Assembly (NCBI GenBank): GCA_006386115.1 | Contig: VFIW01000039.1 | Span: forward strand, 124,001 to 188,000 | From: Globisporangium splendens | Taxonomy: Eukaryota > Oomycota > Peronosporomycetes > Pythiales > Pythiaceae | DNA: 64,000 nt | Direction: 5' to 3' | In this document: piece by piece, positions 20,920-28,657 of the stretch | How positions within the stretch are numbered: position 1 is the first letter of the stretch | How the letters are laid out: each line of letters opens with the position of its first letter | Translations under genes and position numbers: made by a program | Notes under the pieces: generated by a model | Told to the model about the DNA's origin: nothing | The model's input: only the letters and a program-made list of their open reading frames with translations | The model's database searches: none

Positions 20920-21972
20920 ATGGTATCCATCAAGTGCTTTGCCAGCGTCATCGCGCTTGTAATGTCTGCGTTCCTTGCCGTGGAATCCGATGCGGCGTTC
21001 CTCGCCTGTGCCACGGCGCCAGCCACCATTGGCGATCGCCGGACCGACAAGACCCAGCTCAAGTACTCGACGTACAACACCGAGTTCCTCTTCATGCAAA
21101 ACCTTGGTGCCTTGGACTGTCCTGGCGCCGATTGCAAGTGGACGACGGCCACTGCCGCCGAGAACCATCTTGTGCAAGTCGCCCGGATCATCCGGTCGCT
21201 GGACTCGGATATCATCCAGCTCACCGAAGTCGAGGATTGCACGATCCTGCAGACGCTGATCACCCAACTGGCTTCGCTTGGTGACTCGACCTACAAGCCT
21301 TACCTGGTGCGCGGAACTGACACTGCCACGGGTCAAAACGTCGGTCTTCTCACGCGCGTGGACCCATCGACGGACCTCGCGCGCTCGAGCACAGCTGCCA
21401 GCATCCCTGTGAGCGGAACTAGATGCCCAAGCGTGTCCAACTTGCCGGCCACCAGAAGCGTCTCGAAGAACTTTTACACGACGTTCAACGTGGCCGGCTT
21501 CTCTAAGCCAATCACGGTCATTGGTGCGCACCTGCTCGCCCAACCGACAAACCAAGCGCGCTGCCACGAGCGTGAAGGTCAAGCTACAGTCTTGGCAGGT
21601 CTCGCCAATGCCGCGGTGCTCAACGGCAACCACGTTATCCTCTCTGGTGACTTGAACGACTGGTCCAGCACCGTCCCAGACCGCAACAACAACACTCCAA
21701 TCAGTGGTGTGCTCTCCATCTTGACCGGCGCCAACATGGTGCAGACCGCAGCCAACGCGGCGCAGTCCTCGCGCTACACGCAGTGGTACGACGAGAACAA
21801 CGACTGCGTATACTCGACGACCGAGGTGAGCTCGCTGGACCACATCCTCGTTTCCAAGTCGCTGTCGTCGAGTGTGACGAGCACGGTGTTCAACAACAAC
21901 TTGTACACGACGTCGTGCTCGGGGTACAACAGCGACCACTACCCGGTCACCATCACGATCAAGGCCGTTTAA
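20920..21972 (+). CDS. Secreted EEP-fold nuclease-like protein, copy 4 (EEP4)
   Basis: The protein has 350 residues, one exon, and a signal peptide MVSIKCFASVIALVMSAFLA that differs from EEP2/3. All catalytic-type residues are kept (QLTEVEDC, SGDLNDWS, SLDHILVS, NSDHYPV). Private segments are the leader, TTATAAENHLVQVARIIRS, TRCPSVSNLPATRS and AQPTNQARCHEREG. Between them lie segments identical to EEP2 and/or EEP3, and the last about 350 nt are essentially the same as EEP3 at the DNA level. The alternation of diverged and identical blocks is what gene conversion leaves behind. The protein is predicted to be secreted and to cleave phosphodiester bonds; the substrate is unknown. It is followed after 378 nt by an unrelated membrane-protein gene. 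Confidence 0.9.
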   Translation: MVSIKCFASVIALVMSAFLAVESDAAFLACATAPATIGDRRTDKTQLKYSTYNTEFLFMQNLGALDCPGADCKWTTATAAENHLVQVARIIRSLDSDIIQLTEVEDCTILQTLITQLASLGDSTYKPYLVRGTDTATGQNVGLLTRVDPSTDLARSSTAASIPVSGTRCPSVSNLPATRSVSKNFYTTFNVAGFSKPITVIGAHLLAQPTNQARCHEREGQATVLAGLANAAVLNGNHVILSGDLNDWSSTVPDRNNNTPISGVLSILTGANMVQTAANAAQSSRYTQWYDENNDCVYSTTEVSSLDHILVSKSLSSSVTSTVFNNNLYTTSCSGYNSDHYPVTITIKAV

Positions 21973-22350
21973 GCCTTCCGTGTGTTCGTCTTCCTCCCGC
22001 TTTGTTATCATCTGCATGCATGCGTTCGGTGCACCTACATGGGGTGATTGTCAACCTATGAGCTTAAGAGGTTAATCGAAGAAAGACTTTTCTGGTCGTC
22101 TTGAGACTCGACAACTCGTTTTCTCCCTCTCTCTATACAACCGGTCGCTGCGACGCTCCTACTGCGAGACAACAGCTCCTCCCTGTCAATTGACAGCAGC
22201 TGTGTGTGAAGATGTATATCCACGCGTCACTGACGCTCAGATGGTGCAACGAAGGGCTATTTTCTTGCGTGCACGCTGTCATTTGCGTTTCGCAGCAGAC
22301 CAAAACGCCTTTAGAAGAAGCAGCGTCTGCTCTTCCACTGGCTGCTCGTC
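21973..22350. other. Intergenic between EEP4 and the membrane-protein gene
   Basis: An open frame with its own ATG at 22212 overlaps the start of the next gene in another frame. It could be 5' leader or an unrecognised first exon, and I cannot decide. Confidence 0.4.
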
Positions 22351-23385
22351 ATGCTGACACTACACGCAAGCGCTTTGGATATCGTGTGGCGTCATCGCAG
22401 CGGCCGTAGTGCGTCGTGGCTTGCTGCTCCTGCCCACTGCGGCTGGGAGCAGGTTGACATCGGGTGTCTCTCGTGCACGCGCGGGTTCCAGCTGCTGCCC
22501 CTCGTGCTCGCGCTGCGGCTCAAGAGCATCTTCACGGCATTTTTCTCGCTCGGGTGCGCGCTCGAGGGCGAGCAAAAGGCGCTCGGTGAGACCTGGTTCG
22601 TCATGTACCCCTCGCTCGTCGAGTTTCTGTTTTTCTACTTTAGCGACCTCAATTGGCTCGCGAAGTGGCGCCAGCGCCGCATCACGGACGTGTGGTTTGG
22701 CCCGACGCTGCTGCTCTTTGGCGTGTTGCACCACCAGCGCATCCACCTCGTGCAGTCTGGCTGGCTCAAGGAGATCGACGGACGCATCCCGACAGCATTC
22801 AGCGCCGCCGAGTACGAGCAGCTGCGCGTCATCGATTTCTTCACCACCAACGCCGCGCTGCGTGTCAACGGCAACGTCCCGTCGCTCTTCGCACTCAAAC
22901 TCGTCGTACTCGCGCTCAATCTATTGCCGCTGGCGTTGCCACGTCGCGTTATCGAGAGACACCGCACGGAACCATCAGCAGCGTCCGTGACTACAACACC
23001 GTGCCGCATTGAAGACGTGCTCGCGTTCCGCGCGACTTGGAGCGGCGGACTCGGCCGATCGTCGGCCATGTATCTGTCGGTGGTCGAGGAGGTTCACAGC
23101 GGCCATCGCTCAGCGTCCCATGTGCTGAACAGCTACGAGCTGCTCCGCCTCGGGTATGTGGTGCTGGGCGACGCGTACCTCATCGCGATCGCCGAGTGGT
23201 TCTACTTCCTGCTCGTGCCGTCCATGGGACGCGGCCGCGTGTCGACGTACCCCGTTGAGCTCTTCCACGTGCGCGCCACGCGCCACGGCTACGAGGTCGC
23301 GGGGACCATGGAGTACTGCCGCTTGAGCGACCCGAAGCTGCGCGACGTGCACTTTTGGCAGCTCCGCACTGTCGCGTTCAAGTGA
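22351..23385 (+). CDS. Predicted multi-pass membrane protein, family not recognised
   Basis: The open frame has 344 residues. Hydrophobic stretches occur at about residues 46-68 (FQLLPLVLALRLKSIFTAFF), 84-100 (MYPSLVEFLFFYFSDL), 115-128 (VWFGPTLLLFGVL), 180-200 (LFALKLVVLALNLLPLALP) and 270-292 (YLIAIAEWFYFLLVPS). No signal peptide or catalytic motif is visible. The C-terminal tail (VELFHVRATRHGYEVAG... DVHFWQLRTV) is soluble-looking. G+C and strongly C/G-ending codons agree with a genuine gene. The first 30 residues look less coding than the rest, so the true 5' end may lie in an upstream exon. It resembles the lineage-specific membrane proteins common in oomycetes, but no function can be assigned. 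Confidence 0.7.
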   Translation: MLTLHASALDIVWRHRSGRSASWLAAPAHCGWEQVDIGCLSCTRGFQLLPLVLALRLKSIFTAFFSLGCALEGEQKALGETWFVMYPSLVEFLFFYFSDLNWLAKWRQRRITDVWFGPTLLLFGVLHHQRIHLVQSGWLKEIDGRIPTAFSAAEYEQLRVIDFFTTNAALRVNGNVPSLFALKLVVLALNLLPLALPRRVIERHRTEPSAASVTTTPCRIEDVLAFRATWSGGLGRSSAMYLSVVEEVHSGHRSASHVLNSYELLRLGYVVLGDAYLIAIAEWFYFLLVPSMGRGRVSTYPVELFHVRATRHGYEVAGTMEYCRLSDPKLRDVHFWQLRTVAFK

Positions 23386-23557
23386 TACGCACAGATGGCT
23401 CGGTTGTCGTTCTAATGGAAAGAGAAATAGTTGTCTTCATTTCGGAAGGGTACGTGTCACGATTGATTTACAAATCTGCTGCTGCTGCTGCCGAAAGGTC
23501 GAAAATATATCAAAGGAAAAAAACGCGAGACTGCAACTGTCATCGAGTAACTACACC

Positions 23558-24964
23558 TTACAGCAACGCCGCAACCGCGACACTGAGCGCGAGCGCGACG
23601 GACGCAAACGCCGACGAAGCCGTCATTGCGCTGCTCGTGGTACCAGCGTCCTTGCTGCTAGTGCCAGAGCCACTGCCAGTTCCAGGAGCTGGAGTTGGCG
23701 CGAGCGTCGCGGCGATCAAAGTGGGGTATGTGAAACCCGATGGCGCCACCTCGCAACCGTCCCCAGCACTGGAGCACACTTCACAGATCTGCGAGTACAA
23801 CGTACGACGACAGCCATTCTTGGCCTTGGCGCACTGCTCGCTGTTTTCGTAACACTTCGGGTTCGCCTTGACGAGGTCGGCGATCTCCGGAAGCACCGTC
23901 ATCGTGCCCACCTTGGCGTTCGGTGCCTCCTTGTTGAACAAAGCGACCATTTTCTCAAAGCGCTCCGCGTTCGCGGTCTCGTTGCCTGGGTTCTCCCAGA
24001 ATGGCAACGATTCCTTCACGGTAAAGCCGCTGCCAGTGTTGGTCGCATCGAATTCAATGCCACCATCGTTACAGAACTCGGTGTAGTTCGAGTACACCTT
24101 ACCGTTCGAACCCTTCAGGCTTGTGATTCCGACAAGGTCATCGATGTTGAGGTATCCGAGGATCTTGTACGAGAACGAGCACTGCTCACCATCAGGCGTC
24201 ACGCCCATTGGGCAAAGACCGCCAGAGTGCTCTGCGCGGCACGCATCAGTCTTGTCGGCACGAAGCTTGTCGGCACAGCTGTTTGGGAACGAGAACCAGT
24301 AGTTGCCTGGGTATGGCGCACGTGGGTCCGACGCCTTGAGCTGTGCGCCGACACTAGCGCCAAGGTCGAGTTCGCCACCGAGACCATACAACTGCTTGCA
24401 CGCCTTTGGGAGGTCAGAGCCTTCGTCCGTGCACTTGGCACCATCCATCGCGAGGAACGGAGTGTACTCGACCGGATCGTTCGACTGGTACGCCGCGATC
24501 GCGTACGTTGGCTGCACGATGGTCATCTCGTAAAACACCACGTACTGCATGCTGTTCTTGCGCTGGCACTTGACACTCTGCTCTGCCACATTGATACCTT
24601 CGGCCTGCACGAACATGAGCGCGCCTTCGACACTCGCCGTGTTGACCGTGTCAAGCACGCTGCGGTACTTCTCGGCCGTCGTCGAGCCGAACTTGGAGAG
24701 GTACGCCTTCGCCGTGTCGTCCCACACGGGCGCATCGCCCTGCACACGCGCCTGGATGGACGTGACCTGCTTCATGTGCCACGTGTTGGGGTTGCTCGAG
24801 TCGCCGGCCGACACACCCGTGCTGCTGCTGCCAGACGACGCCGTCGTGTCCGCCGCCACAGCCTTCTCCGAGAACACCTTGATGTGGAAGTGCTTGGCGT
24901 CGGCGCCGCCCACGGAGAGCGCGGCGGCCACGAGGGCCGAGATGGCAGTGAACTTGCGCAGCAT
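23558..24964 (-). CDS. Secreted, cysteine-rich, GPI-anchor-type surface protein A
   Basis: The protein has 468 residues. A signal peptide (MLRKFTAISALVAAALSVGG) is followed by a Ser/Thr/Gly linker. A globular cysteine-rich region of about 330 residues runs from MKQVTSIQARVQGDAPVWDD to GCEVAPSGFTYP. A Thr/Pro/Ser/Gly stalk then leads to a C-terminal hydrophobic tail (SSAFASVALALSVAVAALL), the pattern of a GPI-anchor signal. Conserved landmarks with protein B (26661-28316) include DTVNTASVEGALM, VQAEGINV, NYWFSFPNSC and YKILGYLNIDDLVGIT. The ATG at 25024 is in frame, but a core promoter element falls between it and 24964, and the signal peptide starts at 24964. I do not recognise a known family. 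A role at the cell wall or surface is inferred from the architecture only. Confidence 0.82.
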   Translation of the reverse strand: MLRKFTAISALVAAALSVGGADAKHFHIKVFSEKAVAADTTASSGSSSTGVSAGDSSNPNTWHMKQVTSIQARVQGDAPVWDDTAKAYLSKFGSTTAEKYRSVLDTVNTASVEGALMFVQAEGINVAEQSVKCQRKNSMQYVVFYEMTIVQPTYAIAAYQSNDPVEYTPFLAMDGAKCTDEGSDLPKACKQLYGLGGELDLGASVGAQLKASDPRAPYPGNYWFSFPNSCADKLRADKTDACRAEHSGGLCPMGVTPDGEQCSFSYKILGYLNIDDLVGITSLKGSNGKVYSNYTEFCNDGGIEFDATNTGSGFTVKESLPFWENPGNETANAERFEKMVALFNKEAPNAKVGTMTVLPEIADLVKANPKCYENSEQCAKAKNGCRRTLYSQICEVCSSAGDGCEVAPSGFTYPTLIAATLAPTPAPGTGSGSGTSSKDAGTTSSAMTASSAFASVALALSVAVAALL

Positions 24965-24999
24965 GGCGGACGGAGGGGGTCTCTTGTGGGGTACGCAGC

Positions 25000-25015
25000 A
25001 AAATGCGGAATGGTG
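25000..25015 (-). promoter_or_regulatory. Inr/FPR-like core promoter of GPI-type gene A
   Basis: Read on the minus strand, CACCATTCCGCATTTT matches the oomycete consensus at about 13 of 16 positions. It lies between the in-frame ATG at 25024 and the ATG at 24964, so it decides for the inner start. Confidence 0.6.
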
Positions 25016-25024
25016 GCTCCCCAT

Positions 25025-26660
25025 CGTCCATTAGCTCTCCTGATTTTTTTCTTCTTTTTCTGACAACCCATGTAAGAAAAGAAAGCAGTAACTGCCCGAA
25101 ACGAGCCTAGTTTAAGGTGGATAAAGGATGTTTTGAACAGGAGATGTATGGAATGACGTCCCAGTTTAAGGTGTCTGGACCGTTTCAGCCAGGACGTCTT
25201 GTTTTGTTGTGTTTGTTTTGTTGTGTTTGTTTGTTTGCCTTTTCGCGGCAAAACCCCTTCAAGCGCAAAGAAAATAAACAGGCCGACGGATTTTGGGGGA
25301 GCACTTTTGGGTGACTGTTGGATTTTCTGGCTTAATATGCTCATGTCAGTACATGAGTCTGATTGTCGCATACTTTATGCTTGGATGATACTGATTTAGG
25401 AAATGTGATGACCACACGCTCAATTGACTGCACAATAATCGCAGACGTTTTCTCCTACGCGAGCCTCTCTTCCACAGACAAACAGCGCGAGACTTCTCTC
25501 GCTTTGCAAGAACTCCCTGCGCCGAATGCACCAGAGTCCGTTTTGTTTTCGATACGAAACACCTGCAAGGGGAACGTGGTGATTAAAGATGGACGAAGCG
25601 CTTCGCTTGCTCTCTCTCTCTCCCTCGCTTTTTTGTGTACACATGAAAGAGAAAGACAGCTCAGTGCATTTCAGAATGCCATGCTCCCTACAATGGTGTT
25701 GGCAGCGTTTGTCCATGAGCAAGCGAGTGATTACTTGCGCTTGTTGGCGTTGATCGTCAGGTGACTTCAACAAGGTCGAAATTGTCAAAGTTGCGGTGTA
25801 CGACATGCTATTGGGTGGTTTGGTGTTCTCTCTCTCTCTCCCTTGCATTCTGTTCAGCCGCAAAAAGAGTCTTGTTGCAGTTTATGCTGTTGCAATGCCA
25901 CATTGCAATGTCATGCATGGGCAGCGAGTGCTCTTGCTGACGGTCAGCATGGGCTAGCACTGGTTGGAGCCATTGCTGCCGCAGACAAAAGGCGTATCTC
26001 GCTCTCTTTTCTCTCTCTGTCGCACTCTGTCTGGGCAAAGAGAAACGAGATGCGATGCCAGGTTGTCGTTCGCCTTCAGCATGTTTTCGACATAATCGAC
26101 GCCGTCGTTTTGCAAAATTCTGTCAAAAAACACTGGCTTCAACCAGAATCCGGACGATTAACTCTTCGGATTCCGGTTTTCCAGATGGTTGTCAAAGGGA
26201 ACAGGTCCACCCTATCACTTTTTTTCTCTGTACGCTTAATTCTACTATCATAGCCCTCAAATACACTCTCAAGTTTCGATTACTGCATACTTGACACATC
26301 CATCAAGCCGATATTTGAGACGAGGTTATAGCATACAAGCATGAAATTGACATGCACTTGAGATATGGATCAGCACCTCCCGTGGCTACAGACAGATGCC
26401 GATCAATGGCAAGTGGGACCAACGACGCCACTGTGGACCAAGAGCTCCGATCGCATGGCGACGCCGCGCCTCTGCACGCAGACTCCTCCACCTAAACGCC
26501 CACTGTGCGTGGTGTGTGCGCATGCGGGCTCCTCCCTCGCGCGCTCGCTCTCTGTCAACAGGCACACCGTTTGTGATTAACAGCACAGCTCAGCGCTTGT
26601 TCATTCTGCCGCTTGCGCTTGCTCCGCATAATCAACCAGTGCTAGTGTAATCTCCTCTCG
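25025..26660. other. Divergent intergenic region between the two GPI-type genes
   Basis: The region is 1.6 kb of non-coding sequence shared by two paralogous genes facing away from each other. CT-rich simple tracts occur at about 25607-25623 and 25827-25842. No gene or RNA was recognised. Regulatory sites for both genes probably lie here. Confidence 0.6.
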
Positions 26661-28316
26661 ATGGTTCTTCCGCGCCGCCTTCAGACGCTCGTGCTTGGGG
26701 CGCTGCTGCTCGCAGTGTCGGCTGCAGCGACGCCCAGTCCCGCCACTGAGGCACTCTCGCCAGGCCGCGTGCACAGCGCAGCGATCATCACGACGGACGA
26801 TGAGCTCCGGAGCAGCTCCGGAGGGTCTGGTGAAGACGACGACACAGCTGGAAATGGCGGATCCGCTACACCACCTCCGGCGACCAAGGCACCAGCCAAA
26901 ACGACCAAGATGCTGGCGAAGACCAAGGCTTCGGCGTGGAAGATGCAGCCTGTGATGGTCGTCCACGCGCGCGTGCAGGCAGATGAGCCGCTCTGGGACG
27001 ACGACCATCAGGTGTACGTGTCCAAGTTCGGGTCGACGTTCGAGGAAAAACACCGCGGCGCGTTGGACACGGTCAACACGGCGAGCGTCGAAGGCGCGCT
27101 CATGTACGTGCAGGCCGAGGGCATCAACGTGAACGAGCAGAGCGTCAAGTGCGAGCGCAAGAACAACATGGAGTACGTCGTGTTCTACGAGTTCCAGATC
27201 GCGCAGACGACAAACTCGATTGCACAGTACCAGGCGTACTCGCCCACGATCGAGTACTGTCCGTTCGTGGCCATGGACGTAAGCCGATGCACGCCGACGG
27301 ACGGCGAGAAGCTCCCAGCCGCATGCTACCAGTACAACGGCCTGAACAACGAGCCGAATCTGGGACCGTGCGTCGGAGGCGAGAGCAAGGAATCGGATTT
27401 CCGCGCGCCGTACCCCAACACGTACTGGTTCTCGTTCCCGAGCAGTTGCCCGGGCACGACGCGGAACGACAAGACCGACACGTGTCGAGCAAAGCAACCT
27501 GGCGGATTGTGTCCGTTTGGCACGGCCCCCGATGGCGTCGCGTGCACTTTCGCCTACAAGATCCTCGGGTACCTCAAGATCGACGACCTCGTGGGGATTA
27601 CGGCGCTCACGAACAAGAAAACAGGCAAGAAGTATGCGAGCTACAAGGAGTTTTGCCAGGCTGGTGGCGTCGAGTTTGATGCAGAGAACGAACAAGGTTC
27701 GCAAAAGCTCACGGTGAACTCCGCGTTGCCGTTCTGGAAGGACCCGACGAACCCGAAGGCGAACCAGGCGCGGTTCCAGAAGATGGTGGCGATGTACAAC
27801 AAGCTTGTCAACCAGAACGCAGGCAAAAGCATGAACGCGCTGCCGTCGGTGGCGCAGCTTCGGGAGGCAAACCCACCGTGCTACATGAACAATATCCAAT
27901 GCGCGAGCTCCAAGTACGGTTGCAAGCGCGTGAACTACTACCAGATATGCGAACTCTGCGAGGGTGAAGTGGACGCGGCGTGCGTTAAGGCGCCTGAGGG
28001 CTTCTCGTTCCCAAAGCTCACAGTGGATTCGTCTTTCAAACTGAAGCCAAGCGGCGCCTCTGGGTCGTCCAACTTTGTGAACGCGAGCTCGTCAAGCTCA
28101 GATGGATCGGAAGAAGATGACGGTGCCAGTGTGGACGCGCTGCAAGTGCTGGACAACGGAAGCTCCGATTTGACGATTGAAGACGCTGCCGTGCCGACGC
28201 CGAGCCCCAAGGCGGCACTATCTACAAATGCCCAGTTGACGAGTGCTGCGTCGTCCAGTGTCGTTCAAGGGACGAGTACTCTCGTACTATTGCTGCTGGC
28301 GCTGCTCTTTCACTGA
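26661..28316 (+). CDS. Secreted, cysteine-rich, GPI-anchor-type surface protein B
   Basis: The protein has 551 residues. A signal peptide at residues about 1-23 (MVLPRRLQTLVLGALLLAVS) is followed by an 80-residue Ser/Pro/Thr/acidic linker that protein A lacks. The shared globular region starts at MVVHARVQADEPLWDDD and ends near VKAPEGFSFPKL. An acidic, Ser-rich stalk of about 90 residues precedes a hydrophobic C-terminus (GTSTLVLLLLALLFH), typical of a GPI-anchor signal. Cysteine positions and the blocks DTVNTASVEGALM, QAEGINVNEQSVKC, NTYWFSFPSSC and YKILGYLKIDDLVGIT match protein A. N-glycosylation sequons occur in the stalk (NASS, NGSS). The pair is an inverted duplication, divergently oriented. 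The stalk and linker differ much more than the globular core, as expected for wall-exposed proteins. Function is unknown. Confidence 0.85.
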   Translation: MVLPRRLQTLVLGALLLAVSAAATPSPATEALSPGRVHSAAIITTDDELRSSSGGSGEDDDTAGNGGSATPPPATKAPAKTTKMLAKTKASAWKMQPVMVVHARVQADEPLWDDDHQVYVSKFGSTFEEKHRGALDTVNTASVEGALMYVQAEGINVNEQSVKCERKNNMEYVVFYEFQIAQTTNSIAQYQAYSPTIEYCPFVAMDVSRCTPTDGEKLPAACYQYNGLNNEPNLGPCVGGESKESDFRAPYPNTYWFSFPSSCPGTTRNDKTDTCRAKQPGGLCPFGTAPDGVACTFAYKILGYLKIDDLVGITALTNKKTGKKYASYKEFCQAGGVEFDAENEQGSQKLTVNSALPFWKDPTNPKANQARFQKMVAMYNKLVNQNAGKSMNALPSVAQLREANPPCYMNNIQCASSKYGCKRVNYYQICELCEGEVDAACVKAPEGFSFPKLTVDSSFKLKPSGASGSSNFVNASSSSSDGSEEDDGASVDALQVLDNGSSDLTIEDAAVPTPSPKAALSTNAQLTSAASSSVVQGTSTLVLLLLALLFH

Positions 28317-28343
28317 GAACTACAGTAGAGCACCAGTGTCTTG

Positions 28344-28386
<43 letters not shown>

Positions 28387-28657
28387 GAGCTATTGAGAGA
28401 GAAAGAGAGCCGCCAGGGATTCAATATTATGGACGATTCCATCTCTAAGCATGCGTGCGTGTTTGCTTCAAATACCGAGATCAAGAACACGGAATCTTGT
28501 GCGAGGCTGCTGAGAATACTTGGAGCCCTCCTGTTTTAGACCACGGACGTCACAAGCCACCGCTGCTATCAGCAACAGCCACATCATATCGGCCATTTTA
28601 CTCACGGCACAGCAGCATTTGGAAGACGCTCTTGGCATATGTTGCAAGGAACCAAGA
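28317..28657. repeat. 3' flank of GPI-type gene B with a (GT)n microsatellite
   Basis: A GT repeat of about 39 bp lies at 28345-28383, followed by a short GA-rich piece. The rest is presumed 5' flank of the EF-hand gene. No coding region was recognised. Confidence 0.8.

Noticed and set aside
20881..22017. Long antisense open frame (378 codons) opposite EEP4, and similar ones opposite EEP2 and EEP3
   Set aside because: These are mirror frames of GC-rich coding sequence. They have no start context, no signal peptide and an Arg/Val/His-rich composition typical of antisense shadows.
23558..28316. Identity of the GPI-type pair as transglutaminase-elicitor or mating-protein relatives
   Set aside because: The size and secretion fit, but I could not find the characteristic blocks of that family, so no name was given.
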